A DNA stretch of 64,000 nt from Riptortus pedestris (lineage: Eukaryota; Arthropoda; Insecta; Hemiptera; Alydidae): assembly GCA_019009955.1 (NCBI GenBank), contig CM032229.1, positions 148,891,001 to 148,955,000 of the forward strand. Reading direction: 5' to 3'. This document shows positions 20,919 through 32,835 of this stretch, one piece after another. The position numbers and the translations under genes were made by a program. The notes under the pieces were generated by a model. It had not been told where the DNA came from, ran no database searches, and was given only the letters and a program-made list of their open reading frames with translations. How positions within the stretch are numbered: the first letter of the stretch is position 1; the number at the start of each line of letters is the position of its first letter.

Positions 20919-21335
20919 CTGTTAACGCTCTAGCGGTCGCAATTGTTGTTTGATCGTTACCAAACCCGATATTTAAACGTTTTATGCAAAAAGACAGATC
21001 AAGTTCGTTAATGGCTGAAATCGGACCAGGGGGAGGGGGGATTTTCGAAAATTCGAAATATCTCCGTTACCATACGTCGGATCAAAAGATTGTAGGAGAA
21101 ATCTTATTGTACATTAAATTTACTATAAATATTGTTCTAGACATTTATTCTCTCTCTTGAATATTAACCGAGATATATGCATTTTTATTAAATATGGGCC
21201 GATAACGGACGAGTTTACCGCCAAAAGCTAGTTTGGCCCTTTGCCGTAACTGTTCAGCTTTCCTATGGGGATTTCTATATTGTATAACTTCACGTGGGAA
21301 ATCTGCTTAGTTTACGCAGCCCCTGCGTGACGGAC
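20737..21335 (+). mobile_element. HINE copy 10, full length
   Basis: From AGCAGATTTCCCTTAAGGG to CCTGCGTGACGGAC, with T-runs outside. (TA)n lies at 20861-20913. Confidence 0.82.
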
Positions 21336-21387
21336 TTTTTTTTTCTTTCCGGGAAGAAGTTGACAAAACTGTTTCTTTTCATTTCAG

Positions 21388-21530
21388 ATGCTTTCCGTCG
21401 GGGAGTTTCTTATTGCCGTTTGTATTTATTTACTTAATATTCACGGTTGTGTTGTGTTAGCGGTATGCAGATTTATCTATTGTTAAACTTCTCTTAGGAA
21501 ATCTGCTTAGTTCACGCAGCCGCCGCGTGT
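21388..21530 (+). mobile_element. HINE 3' fragment
   Basis: Carries TATTCACGGTTGTGTTGTG, GGAAATCTGCTTAGTTCACG and a worn terminal hairpin. Confidence 0.55.
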
Positions 21531-21599
21531 TATATTATATTATATATTAATACCCTGAGCACGCCTTATTGAATTTCTAACCTAATGAAGGAATTTATT

Positions 21600-21960
21600 T
21601 GTTGAAAATAGTGTTAATGTTAAAAACAAGGGAGCTGTTTACGAGTTAGTGGCCGGGTACGTGCTAACCGCGCAGCACTACTGGCTCAATCTGGCCTAAT
21701 GGAAGCGAAGAGGAAAGTCTCAGGTAACCGGATTTGTCCAATGATTGCCAGTGGTCCATTACTTGCCGGCCCCCCGGGGGACCGCGGGTCAGGACGGGCT
21801 TAATCCAATCACACTATGCCAGCAGCACGTACACTCTGCTTCCTATAGACAATTGTCTTAACCAATCAGCCGCTAGGTGGCCTTTATACACAAAAAAAAA
21901 AAAACTAACCAAAACACACATTGTACCGCAATGTACATTAGAAAGTTCTAATAAATGACA
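21600..21960 (+). promoter_or_regulatory. Promoter-like block, possible solo LTR
   Basis: A GC-richer island with two CCAAT boxes (21808 and 21861), a TATA-like TTTATACA near 21882 and AATAAA at 21950, in promoter-to-polyA order. No second copy is present in the window and no TSD is clear, so the class is uncertain. Confidence 0.3.
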
Positions 21961-21989
21961 AAACAAATTCCTCCAAGCAAACTTCCTCC

Positions 21990-22440
21990 AAGTCAGTCAC
22001 GAATGGGCTGCGTTAACTAAACAGATTTCCTTGGAAGTCCAATGAGAACAATATTCGGTATTTAGGCTTCAAAGGAAGTGCTTCATAATATAACAGCGTA
22101 TTGTAAAAATGACGAGTGGGGGTTTACAGAAGGCCGAAAACTAAAAAATCCAAATGTCTCCGTTAATATTCATGATAGAGAACATATGTATATGAGAACA
22201 TTTATAGGAAATTAAATTTGCAATAACATTGCTTATATACACTTTTTCGATTTGACTTATTGTAACGAAGATATTTCGAATTGTCGAAATTCCACCCTTC
22301 TAAACCTCCACCCCCCCCCCTTCATGCAGTCTGATTTCAGCCGATAAGGAATATGATCTTCTTTACATGTATATATATCGGGTTTGGTTACGATTAAACA
22401 AATATTGCGACCGCTAGAGCGGCAACAGAAATATATGTAT
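21990..22440 (-). mobile_element. HINE copy 11, second subfamily, truncated
   Basis: Left end AGTCAGTCACGAATGGGCTG, subfamily-2 features (GAAGTGCTTCATAATATAAC, GACGAGTGGGGGTTTAC), then GACCGCTAGAGCGGCAACAG. It is cut off in its TA tract, where the Helitron starts. Confidence 0.65.
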
Positions 22441-22441
22441 A

Positions 22442-23714
22442 CTAGCAGACCCGGCCACGCATTGCTGTGGCTAAAGTTATTGTTATATTACATTGTAGTA
22501 TACAATTTAAGAGGAACGGTAGGAGAACATCAGTCACGGGGTCCACCATGCTTTTTACATAGATGGTATTTGTAAAAAAATATGGTGACCTCCATGACAG
22601 ATTTTCTACGACTACAACCCTTTAGTACAATGAAATTATTTACGAACCAAGACGGAAATGTTGAAGTTGGTACACAAATTCAGGGTTCTGGCGGAGCGGG
22701 TAGAGGTGGCAGCACGACTTTTCCTGCTGCGCAGCACATACCCGCAGCTTCATTTCGAAATTTCTACGCCTGACAATATTGACATACTTTATCCATTCCA
22801 CCGATAGCAATTTTTGAATGCACAGAGTAGTTAATATCTGGTGCATATTCAAAAGCAAGACGAACGAATGATGTACGTATTAATGAGCGGCTGATCCGTT
22901 GCCTTTGTCGTTCTTGTGCTCGTACTGTAGCTATGTTTTGTTCTCGTGCCGCTCTTGTTCTCGTAATATTCTGTTGCAGACGTTCGCTACGCTGTTCTTG
23001 AGATTCTTGTGCACGACGTTCTGCTGTCCTAATTCTTTGAGCTGTATTTCTTGTATCGACTTGTTCTGGCAACTGATGAGCTCTTTCAACACGTTTGCGT
23101 CGTGCCTCTCTGGTGTTTGCGTTGTTGAGGTTAGATTTTTTCGGTGGCATTTGACTGAAAATATTAATTTAATCGTTTAAAAATATATTAATTAATTATT
23201 ATAATATGTGATAATACTTACATGTATATATTTTATAATTATAGAATTTTGAATAATGAAGCACAAATAAGTAAAAAGCAGGAATAATTTCACTGTATTA
23301 TCGTCACTATAATTTGAATTTGATTTACACTTCGGTCTAAGTAACACGTGGTTGGCTATGCTAACACCAAAATTTAAAAAAGTAGAAATAATTAGTGAAT
23401 TTCACGGTATTTCGTTTACTACAAAATAAGTTTAATTTATACTTTGGCCTCAATAACACGTGGTAATCATGCTATTGAATTGTAGCTTATATGATAATAT
23501 TGAATTGTAGACAGATAATTGTGACTGTCAATTAATTATAGACAAATAATTTGCAATAAAATAATATTGCGACTATAATTAAAGATCTAAGCTATCCTAT
23601 CTCTCAAGTTGGACCAGACTGCTCACAGTGTGCCAATTTAATTTAAAATCGGTTAAGTAGTTTAGGAGTCCATTGCGGACAAACATCGTGACAGGAGATT
23701 TATATACATTAAGA
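22442..23714 (-). mobile_element. Helitron remnant with N-terminal Rep/Hel coding
   Basis: On the minus strand the 3' end is GGCCGGGTCTGCTAG followed by T (CTRR end with a GC-rich hairpin just inside). The 5' part, TATAAATCTCCTGTCACGAT then ACTACTTAACCGATTT, is typical of Helitron 5' ends. The exact 5' base is uncertain (23714, 23719 or 23725) because the AAGAT motif is repeated. It contains the protein fragment at 22764-23150. Confidence 0.75.
22764..23150 (-). pseudogene. Helitron Rep/helicase N-terminus, broken by a stop
   Basis: Starts MPPKKSNLNNANTREARRKR. An Arg/Gln/Glu-rich region of RTAERRAQESQEQRSERLQQ type follows, then YSVHSKIAIGGMDKVCQYCQA. The IGxMDKxCxYCxA motif is the conserved zinc-finger-like start of insect Helitron proteins. 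A TAG stop replaces the next codon, after which the frame continues KFRNEAAGMCCAAGKVVLPP before another stop. The Rep and helicase domains are missing. Confidence 0.85.
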
Positions 23715-23722
23715 TAAGATTA

Positions 23723-23725
<3 letters not shown>

Positions 23726-23775
<50 letters not shown>
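23726..23775. repeat. (TA)n microsatellite
   Basis: About 50 bp of TA repeats between the Helitron and a SINE fragment. Confidence 0.95.
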
Positions 23776-23777
<2 letters not shown>

Positions 23778-23866
23778 CTAGAAAAGGGTGGTGACCTGTA
23801 GATACACCTTCCCAATTAGCCTGAGTTACAAAAATTGGACGTTAATAAAGAATAATAATAATATAT
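23776..23866 (+). mobile_element. SINE 3' fragment
   Basis: GGCTAGAAAAGGGTGGTGAC, CCCAATTAGCCTGAGTT and an (AAT)n tail. Same family as 37164, 52887, 58380 and 62591; the tRNA-like head is missing. Confidence 0.8.
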
Positions 23867-23878
23867 GCATATATTCTT

Positions 23879-24477
23879 ACGTTTATTATAAAATCAGTAA
23901 TAAACGTTGTTTATTAGAGTTCTTTTAGATTGCAAAATTAAACACACACAAGCTTCTGAGTTTTTATCACTGCGCAATTTATTTACTATACACTACACTC
24001 CTAGTTAATTATTCTTAACAACCAGTCACAGTATTCACTGATAGCTTCACTATTCTTCAGATTACACAGTCCAATAAATCACTCACGGTCACTGAAGTTC
24101 ACAAAAACACGGCACTGCACTGTCTTAAACACGGCAATATACTGTTACTTACAGAGTCACGGCACAACACTGTTTTTCAGATAAATACACTTTACCACAC
24201 TGCTCTAAGTCACAATTTAGCATTGAACGCACTGATGATCTCTTGAACACAGCTGAGAACAAACTAAACTGTCGGGCGAGTTGTACACGGTTATATAGAG
24301 GAGCGGTAACATCAAAGGAGACTGTCTCGAGGGTACTAGACTCTTAGTCTGGAACAATCCAGGCTCCACTAGATACTTCAGGCTCCAATAGTCTTTCCTC
24401 CTCCTTCATCTCCTTCGTACTTCCTAAATACGTGACTATCTCTGTTAAATTTTTCATGTATTTAACTTTCGCAACAA
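23879..24477 (-). mobile_element. Probable solo LTR, second copy
   Basis: Same 580-600 bp sequence as 15016-15597. The minus strand begins TGTTGCGAAAGTTAAATAC, with TATA box CTATATAACC near 24290 and AATAAACG near the end. The right side abuts (TA)n joined to a HINE. A second copy with the same borders supports a discrete element. Confidence 0.6.
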
Positions 24478-24486
24478 TATATATAT

Positions 24487-24517
<31 letters not shown>

Positions 24518-24531
24518 AATATATATATATA

Positions 24532-24588
24532 TAAATATCGAGTTTGGTAACGATCGAACAGAAATTGCGACCGCTAGAGCGTTAACAG

Positions 24589-24648
<60 letters not shown>

Positions 24649-24775
24649 ATAATTTTGAAGGGACCTCATTTTCGTCATCTCCTAGGTAGTATCGATGGAC
24701 AATTTGAAGAAAAATTTCGAAAATCGCGTCATGAGTACGACCTCAATAGATGATCTGCCTTAAGGGAAATCTGCT
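24532..24775 (-). mobile_element. HINE copy 12, half element
   Basis: Begins within AAATATCGAGTTTGGTAACG, has (TA)n and (GT)n at 24594-24648, and ends GGGAAATCTGCT. The other half is missing beyond the TA-rich junction with the LTR. Confidence 0.7.
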
Positions 24776-24842
24776 AAAAATTCAGCAAACTCGTGTGCTT
24801 TTGAGAGCCGAAAAATGAGTCAAGTAGTCAAGTTCCATTAAA

Positions 24843-24960
24843 AGAAATCAGCTTTGAGATTGTACTCAAGACGTGACTTTCGAAAAAATCGTTCACAATA
24901 TTCATCAATCCTACGAAGGCGATTGAGTGTGTCAGAGTGTGGTCCGTTCAAAATTATATA
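24843..24960 (+). mobile_element. HINE 5' fragment, old
   Basis: AAATCAGCTTTGAGATTGTAC, TTCATCAATCCTACG and GTGGTCCGTTCAAAATTATAT align with the family start but are strongly diverged. Confidence 0.5.
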
Positions 24961-25076
24961 AAAAAGAAAAGAATATTTCAAAATAACTCAGTTTCAATGA
25001 GCCGAATCGGAAATCCTTGTATAACCATCATTATCGCAAATTCAAATTCCGGCGATTCTTGCTTTATAAACATTTT

Positions 25077-25528
25077 AGCAGATTTTCCCTTAAGGGAAAT
25101 CAGGGGGGATTTTCGAAAATTATAAATATCTCCCTTATTATGCATCGCATCGAAAAATTGTATAGACTCAATCTTATTGCAAATTAAATTTACGAGAAAT
25201 ATTGTTATATACATTTATTCTCTATCTTGAATATTAACGGAGATATTTGCATTTTTATGAAGTCTGTGGTCGGGTATAGTTCGGATTAGATCGGCCATTT
25301 CCGTCGTTCCTAACCTGTCGTTCCTAACCTTACCTTACCTTTGTGAGATTTATGCAAATACTTTCTGTTCATAATATAAATTAATATTCCAATTCAGAAG
25401 ACTGAAATATTTCTCATTACCGTTTCTATTTAATCACGGTGGTATTGTGTTACCAGTATGCAGATTTCTCTATTGTTAAACTTCAAATGGGAAATCTGCT
25501 TAGTTTACGCAGCCCCAGCGTGACGGAC
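25077..25528 (+). mobile_element. HINE copy 13, internally deleted
   Basis: The AGCAGATTTTCCCTTAAGGG start joins directly to GGGGGGATTTTCGAAAATT, skipping the (TA)n half. It ends CCCAGCGTGACGGAC. Confidence 0.72.
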
Positions 25529-26265
25529 TTTTTTCTAACTCTTAACGTTAACCGAGATATTTTTTTATTTTGAGCTCTGGGTAAACCCACACTTCTACTT
25601 CATTTACATTAACAATAAAACAAGATATCACGAGACGTCTTATTTTTAGCTTAAGTACTGCGTGTTGTTTTAAGGGTGAGATTTAGAGGTAGGCTGAAAT
25701 AAAAATTTCGAAATATCTCCTTTCCTTCTTATTCTGGACTCAATATTTTTACATGTTCTTTATGTTTTCATGTCAAGGATAACCAATAAAAAACATTTTT
25801 CTGTAATCGTTGAATAATGGTAACATTACTAAACTGAAATGAGTGAAGAAAGTGAAACATTTTGCTATAGAGTGAAGAAAGTGAATTGCCTTCTTAATTA
25901 GTAATATGTATAAATTAAAAAAAAAAATTTGAAGTTGGAAATTAAATGCTTTTAAATGTTTCTTAACATTGTAAGAATTTATTTTAACAAAATAAATTGA
26001 AATGTGAATGAATTATTGGTGGAAATAATCAATATATTTTAAAATTTAAATATAATAATAATTACCTTCCTTGTTTATAACCTGCACTTGTTTATAACTG
26101 CACTACTTCACAATCATCACTTGTTGTTTTATAACTATGCTTATAACCTTTCACAACCATGCTTATAATCTACCAACAACATACCATAATCTTCACAACA
26201 TCCTAATTTTGTTCATATTCTGGTTAGATCTGATCATGTATTACACGATTACAGAAAAAAATTAA

Positions 26266-26386
26266 TATTACACTCGTGACGAAAGTAGAATTTACAACTC
26301 TCGTGAAATTACCACACTCGCTTCGCTCGTGCGGGTAAACGTTTCACTCGAGTTGTAAAATGATCTACTTTCGTCACTTGTATAAT
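26266..26386. repeat. Foldback with TCGTGACGAAAGTAG arms
   Basis: Left arm CTCGTGACGAAAGTAGAATT then CAACTCTCGTGAAA; right arm TTTCACTCGAGTTG then GATCTACTTTCGTCAC. The centre contains CTCGCTTCGCTCG. Confidence 0.7.
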
Positions 26387-26397
26387 AAATAACTATT

Positions 26398-26790
26398 CTT
26401 GTCGCAAAATATATTGATACTTCCCTACATTTTTTGTGGCTTACATGACACCTGTTCAGGGGCTATCCCTTTTCAAAAAAAAAACATTAATTTAAAAAAA
26501 AAATTAATAACATTAATTTAACTAAGTATGATAATTCTTTGCTAGATATTTTATTAATGTGTTAATATATGTAGATATATAATATATTTATTAAATCCCA
26601 TCATATATGCAGGCACTTATTAATACAGTATCTAGCAAAGAATATCATAGGGTTTTGTTAAATTAATGTTATTAATTTTTTTTTAATTGTTATTATGTTT
26701 TCGAAAAGGGATATCCCCTGAAGATGTGACATGTAAGCCACGGAACATGTAGGGCCGTATCAATACTGTTTGAGCGAAATACAGTTTTTA
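26398..26790. repeat. Large imperfect palindrome (about 390 bp)
   Basis: TATTGATACTTCCCTACAT, GTGGCTTACATGACA and CAGGGGCTATCCCTTTT at the left are inverted at the right as AAAAGGGATATCCCCTG, TGACATGTAAGCCAC and ATGTAGGGCCGTATCAATA. The arms continue to a centre near 26589. Confidence 0.8.
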
Positions 26791-27027
26791 TTGGTGTCCC
26801 TTGCCAAGAAAATATGAAAAACATCTCGTTGTGACGCGGATGGGGAAACAGTATGTGTAAATTGTACAAAATGATGAAACAGAAAAAATACGGTAGCACA
26901 CATGTACATTAATAGCTTTTAGTTATTTACATCCTTCACTCTACGTGGCAGTCGTCCACAATGATACCCCTTCAGGAGTAAAAAGTATTTTGAACTTTTG
27001 AGGCAACCTTCCACAATAGCGGGTTTT

Positions 27028-27728
27028 TAGCAGATTTCCCTTAAGGTTATATAATAAACAATACTACATATATAATTATATAATAAACAATACTATTCGA
27101 AGCTTAAACACTAAACATTGTATTGAAGAGACCTTTTTGTACGAGGTACATGCAAATATGTTCTTGTGACCCCGCCCCCCCCGTCTTATATTCATGGGCT
27201 ACTAAAATTTGATTGATTGGGATTAAAATTATTCTGATTCATTATAAATTGCAGTTTAGGGCTGCGTAAACTAAGCAGATTTCCCACGTGAAGTTTTACA
27301 ATAGAGAAATCTGCCTAATAACAGCTGTAGTAGTAAGTAACCTATAAACCTATTCACGAGAGGGACGAATAATTACAAAAACGGCCGCCAGAGCTCACGG
27401 CGGAAAGTCCGAACATAGCCTGCCGAGCACTTGCAGAATACAAATGCTAATATCTCAGTTAATATTCAAGATAGAGAATAAATGTTTACAACAATATTTA
27501 TAGTAAATTTAATTTGCAATAAGATTGATTCTATAATATTTTTCGATCCGACGTATAGTAACGGAGATATTTTGCATTTTCACACATCCCCCCCGCTACC
27601 CCCCCCCTCCCACTGGTCCGATTTCAGCCATTAACGAACTTGATTTCTCTTTTTACGTAAAACGCTTAAATATGAAGTTTGGTAACGATTAAACAAAAAT
27701 TGCGACCGCTAGAGCGTTAACAGACAAA

Positions 27729-27787
<59 letters not shown>

Positions 27788-27924
27788 TATATATATATAT
27801 AATTTTGAACGGACCTCATTTTCGTCATCTCCTGGGTAGGATCGATGGACATTTGAGGAAATTTTTCAAAACTCGCGTCATGAGTACGACCTCAATAGCT
27901 GATTTCCCTTAAGGGAAATCTGCT
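27028..27924 (-). mobile_element. HINE copy 14 preceded by an inverted HINE piece
   Basis: 27028-27257 is a forward fragment (TTAGCAGATTTCCCTTAAGG, then subfamily-2 text like 12560-12760). From 27258 a minus copy runs GGGCTGCGTAAACTAAGCAG to GGGAAATCTGCT with (TA)n at 27727-27800. The outermost bases of the left terminus are lost at the junction. Confidence 0.68.
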
Positions 27925-28729
27925 AAAAACCCAAAATACAAAATTACATGAAATATATTTGAAGGAAAAATTTACATAAAGTTTTTAAGAAGAAACATTT
28001 TGAGAAGAATGTAATCCAATTTTTTTCAGGAGCTAAATACATTCTTAAAATATGAGCAAATCGCTTACAAATTCTAAGCCTCCGTGTGAAAGTTAAAAAT
28101 ATTTGGTATCTAAAGTAGAGCTTAGAAACTGTCAGAGACTAAAATCCCTGATCCGCTAGGCTTAAGCTGTCCTTTGTATTTGAGTTTGTTAAAGCACGGG
28201 CTTAAACCTCTCACCAGCAATAAGGCAGGGCTTGATGGGAGTTCGCTGGGCCACTTCACTAAGAAATCTCTTTAACACATATTCCTCCCATACTACAGAT
28301 TTAATTTGTATGATCGATCATGTCCGCCTGAATTGATTGTATAAATACAAATGCTTCTTAAAAGTATTTTATACAGAAATAGTTAAGTAGTACCTGATAA
28401 AAAAGGGCGCAAAGGATTTATAATAATTCAAATAAAATAATACGTCATACAAAATGAAGATTTTGGTTAACAACAATAAAATAGTATCAGATATTGTATT
28501 AAAAAGTGATAAAAAAGTCTGATCCAAACACAACATGACATCCTTGTACTGCTTTGACATTGAACATAAAAAAATTGGTGGTTTTGGTGCACTTCTTTTA
28601 AAATAATTCCATTGGAAAGTCCATTGACTTGGACCAAAAAATATTATAAAGCATAATTTATAGTTATTTTTGTTATTAACAAAAATTATCGTATATAAAT
28701 CTTCTGTATCTCTAATAGATACCTGATCT
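27925..28729. other. No gene seen
   Basis: AT-rich sequence without recognised repeats or coding. Confidence 0.5.
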
Positions 28730-28972
28730 GAAGTTGATGAACAAGCAAAATTAGCGACTCAGAAACTTGACGTAGACTCAAATGAACTAACAATAGACGA
28801 TTTAGTACATTCTGCTATTACTAACGTACTACAAGACTTGGAGCAAAAATGGCTACAAACAGACAATAAATTACGACAAATTAAACCGACAGTATTCTCA
28901 ATGATTAGTACAAGTGCAACATATACACGGAGCGAAGAGGTGATATTAACAAGGCTCCGCATTATCCAACAT
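28730..28972 (+). pseudogene. Jockey-like LINE ORF2 fragment
   Basis: The frame reads EQAKLATQKLDVDSNELTID, LQDLEQKWLQTDNKLRQIKP and SEEVILTRLRI, the same region as the LINE end at 19076. It is cut off just before the HINE at 28982. Confidence 0.75.
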
Positions 28973-28981
28973 GCCTCTTTT

Positions 28982-29621
28982 AGCCTTAAGGGAAATCAGC
29001 TATTGAGGTCGTACTCTCAACACAGATACTGACGCGATTTTCGAAAATTTTTGAATATGTATTGTATATATATGTATATGTATTTGTCTGTTAACACTTT
29101 AGCGGTCGCAATTTTTGTTTAATCGTCACCAAACTCGGTATTTAATCGTTTTATGTATAAGAAAGATCAAGTTCGTTAACGGCTGTAACAGGACCAGTGG
29201 GGGGGGGGTTAGAGAGGGATTATTGAAAATTCGAAATATCGGTTACTGTACGTCAGATCGAGAAATTGCATAAAACCAATCTTATTGGGAATTAAATTTA
29301 CTATAAATAATGTTATATACATTTATTCTCTATCTTGAATATTAACCGAGATATTTGCATTTTTATTAAGTGTGTGTCGAGCTATTGTCGGAAGTTTCCT
29401 TCTTAGTTCGGCCGTTTCCGTAACTGTTCGGCACTCGTGTAACCTAACCTTTCTCTGTTCTTGCCTTCTAACCTTTTACTTTGTGAGATATATGCAAATA
29501 CGTTCTGTTGATGCCCCCCCCCATATTCAAGATGGTGTTGTGTTACCGGTATGTAGATTTCTCTATTGTAAAACTTCACGTGGGAAATCTGCTTAGTTTA
29601 CGCAGCCCCTGCGTGACGGAC
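28982..29621 (+). mobile_element. HINE copy 15
   Basis: The start is slightly eroded (AGCCTTAAGGGAAATCAGC); the end CCTGCGTGACGGAC is intact. It interrupts or abuts the LINE fragment upstream. Confidence 0.75.
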
Positions 29622-29639
29622 TTTTTTGATATTCTCGCC

Positions 29640-29935
29640 GTTTAGTTTTTGTAATTAATTTTGGATTCTATCTTTTGTTGTCTATCTTTCGTTTTCTGCT
29701 CCCTTTTTGATTTCTATTTCTGTTTTGTGTTCCATGTCTGTTCTTTTGGTGTTCCATTTCGGTTTTTAGTATTTCCATTTTGTATTTGTGTTCCATTTCT
29801 GTTCCAATTTTGTTTTTTATTTCTGCTTTTGGTTTCCATCTCTGTTTAATGTTGCACTTTGTTGCTCGTGTTCAATATGTTTTGTGTTCCATTTCTGTTT
29901 TTCGTGTTCAATTTCTGTTATGTAGTTGTATTATC
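29640..29935. repeat. Degenerate minisatellite (TGTTCCATTTCTGTTTT-type)
   Basis: Repeated T-rich units with TTCCATTTCTGTT. The complementary motif (AAATGGAACACGAAATA) occurs at 5036-5180 inside the Helitron-type element, suggesting a related mobile origin. Confidence 0.55.
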
Positions 29936-30517
29936 GTTTAAATTAATTTTCGCCTTTCTTTAAACTCCCCTCTCCACGAGTTTATTTTCAAAAGGCCTCA
30001 ACTAGATGTTCAACAGTTCTAAACATGAAATTATAACATTCTAAGACTATTCGATTGTGAGTTAATGCGAGATAAAACCAGGCCTTCGTAAATACGCACT
30101 GATGTGTTGCCAAAACTAGTCAAATTTATACGGGTATTAAGGATTAAATCGTTAGTATAATTCCGTTTCAATCGAAAACCAAGTTTTTGGCAAATGAAAT
30201 ACTTTCTTTACTCCATACAAGGAAGTAAAATCAGTGGGCAATGAAAAAAAAAATTCTAAATTTTAGTAAATTTTCTTCGTCAAACATATAAAAAGTAATG
30301 AAAGGTAAAAGTTAACCGTAATCTAATAGGGGAATTACTGTCTCACATACAAAGTTGGGCTGTAGTTGACTATTTACTGTTGTTAACTTCATTCCTAATT
30401 ACTTACTACAAGTTTCGTAGTTAACTTGAGTTACTATTTGACTAGTAGTTGCTGGTAAAAAGAAGCAACTTTCTTTCGCGGTGAGCGGCTTGTAGTTGAA
30501 GTTTTGCAAACCACATT
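29936..30517. other. No gene seen
   Basis: AT-rich; nothing recognised. Confidence 0.45.
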
Positions 30518-30640
30518 CATCAGATTTCCCTTAATAAGTAACCAGTTTTATTGAGTTTGTATTCATTACAAGATTTTTGACAATTTTTTTTCAAATGTTC
30601 ACAGATCCTAACTAGTAGATTACAAGAAATCCGTCACATT
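30518..30640 (+). mobile_element. HINE 5' fragment, very worn
   Basis: CAGATTTCCCTTAATAAGTA, then TTGAGTTTGTATTCATTAC and TTCACAGATCCTAACTAG follow the family order. Confidence 0.45.
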
Positions 30641-32149
30641 AGAGCTGATTTAGAAGGATCTTGTTTTAAAATTACCCGTCATATTTTAATTGACATTTAA
30701 TTGAAATTCGAGTATTGGGTCATTGAGTATCATCAAAAGTAAGTCAAAGTGGTATTTATTTTCGTTTTTGAAATGTATAGGAAACATATTTTCGTCTTAC
30801 TTATGTTCTCGAGGATTTCCATGGTCTATATCATGATTCCCAGTGTCTTGTGTTATTTACTGCGCCTTGATACATTCTGCCAACGTTTCACTGGTCATTC
30901 TGCTAACTTCTTCAAGATATCATAACCTAAAAAGGATGGAGTCATTAACAAGGCGCCCTTGGGTCCAAGTTGAAACCAAAATTCCGACATGTATTTCTTA
31001 ATGTTTGTTGTACGTTCCCAATATTCATTAATTATAGTTTTGGGGTTAGAGCTGTAAAATGTTTATAGCCACCCTATCAAAAAAATAAGATGTTTTAACA
31101 TTTCAATGGCTCGTCTGATAATGCTCTTTTGGTAGTTCGTTACTTCGGCCAAAACTTTTGATTCGTCAAATTTTACCGAGTGATTCGAATTGTGAAAATG
31201 TTCAGTCAATGCGGATTTCGTTTAAGTGCTCAGATAGTCGTTCCAAGTGCTTATGAAAAAAAGTGTATTAAACAAACGGGAAGATTTATTTACAAAAGGA
31301 CCCGGTGGGACTAAGGTTTTGACCCTTTCATTTTAGGGGTAATTCAGTAACGTGGGTGCATTTAAAATTAATTGTATGTAATATTTAGTTTTGGTTAATG
31401 AGATACATCAAATATAGAAATTTCAAGATATAATGGAATACCTATGGCATTTGCTAAGTACTAATAATATGAATGCCCTTCCGGGCAAAAGACGTTTCCC
31501 AAAATCTAAACAGGTATGATATATGGTACATTGGACAAGTTTACTGAATTTCAGCACTATCCTAACATACATGCGATCTTTGTCGAATTAGACAGATAGA
31601 CAGACATCCTGACAAATAACTTCCGCATTCAACAGCCAAGACTATCTTACTCCGTTCAATAATTAAGTTGGAGTACAACATGTCCTTTAAAACTTCTTAT
31701 GAACGTAGTGGTAGCATCAGCTCAACACGGGATGGAACAAATTGACTTTTATGCCTACTTTTTTAAAGCCACACTCTGGCTTGGGATAGGAAAAGGCGTA
31801 AACCTTACACTTGTTGGTATATATCATAGTTTACGAGAGGCCTGCCACGATATATCCCGCGGGGTTGGGGAGGAGGGGCCTTACCTGTTTTTAGGGCGTT
31901 CAATTTACTATGACTTTTAGTACAAGCACTAAAAACTCTACTGAGCCTTCTCATTTCTTTTATTTTCTGTTTTTCCCTCTAAATTTTTTAAAGGACACTA
32001 AATAAAAATATTAGGATCTCTAAAACATCTTAATTATTAGTGAGGTTTATTGTCTAAACTGTATTCCTTAGGTACTGTAACCTTAATTATGTTCTTGCAT
32101 ATGTGTTCAAATTTAATTTAGTCCTCCTTAGTTTTTGAGAAAAGTATTA
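30641..32149. other. 1.5 kb without recognised features
   Basis: A 73-codon frame at 31699-31920 has no recognised domain. Confidence 0.45.
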
Positions 32150-32258
32150 GCTATTTTGTCTTAAGGAAAATCAGGTTTTGAAGTTGTACTTATGACTCAT
32201 TTTCGAAAACATTATTGAAATATCCATTGATCCTTCCCAATTGACGAAAATTACGTCT
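32150..32258 (+). mobile_element. HINE 5' fragment, very worn
   Basis: TTGTCTTAAGGAAAATCAGG, GTACTTATGACTCATTTTCG and CCATTGATCCTTCCC align to the family start. Confidence 0.45.
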
Positions 32259-32539
32259 CCTATTTTAGTTTATTTATTTATTTATACAGGAGCACTCGCA
32301 TCTTGGCGATTTGGCTCAAAGTTTCACAATGTAAAATGAAAACAAAATTATAGAAAAATAACAAAAACTGAAACAACAAATAAAACATTAAATACAACAA
32401 ATAATCATTAAATACTAGTAATAAAGACAATTAATAAACATTAGACTAGTAATAATGATAACAATTAAAAATGGTTTTAAGAAACAAATTATGTTATTCC
32501 TATATACTAGTACATTTATATTATTTTTTTAAATTTAAT

Positions 32540-32835
32540 TTATTTAGTTATGTGCCCCACAGCGATGGTGGTTGGCATTATTAGGATGATATATTTACTC
32601 TTTCATGTGCTTACCTTTTTTGTACTTTTATATTATGGAAATTATTTATTTAATATCTGATTCTTTCTTATATCCGTGCTTTGTCTAAAAAATATAATAA
32701 AAGAACCCTTTTAAATCTTTTTAGGTATGCTGTAGACCTATTCTATTTTGTATTATATGTTTTTGTAAATTTTGATGTGTTTTAGATATGTTAGTATTTG
32801 TGGAATATATTGGCTGCTGTCAGTTAATATTTTAA
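32540..32835 (-). pseudogene. Inverted 3' end of the Jockey-like LINE
   Basis: Reverse complement of the LINE tail at 19490-19760. It shares the ATTCCACAAATACTAACATA, TAGAATAGGTCTACAGCATA and CATCGCTGTGGGGCA segments. Confidence 0.8.

Larger units (their letters stand above)
25772..26808. mobile_element. Foldback/TIR element of unknown class (about 1 kb)
   Basis: The ends TCAAGGATAACCAATAAAAA and GTTTTTATTGGTGTCCCTTG are inverted repeats that also bound 4231-4470. Inside are two foldbacks (26266-26386 and 26398-26790). No coding region is recognised. Confidence 0.45.

Noticed and set aside
22582..22773. Plus-strand frame opposite the Helitron remnant
   Set aside because: It is the shadow of the minus-strand Rep/Hel N-terminal sequence.
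29661..29849. Phe/Cys-rich open frame
   Set aside because: It comes from a T-rich degenerate minisatellite.
31699..31920. 73-codon open frame
   Set aside because: No family resemblance and no flanking gene structure.
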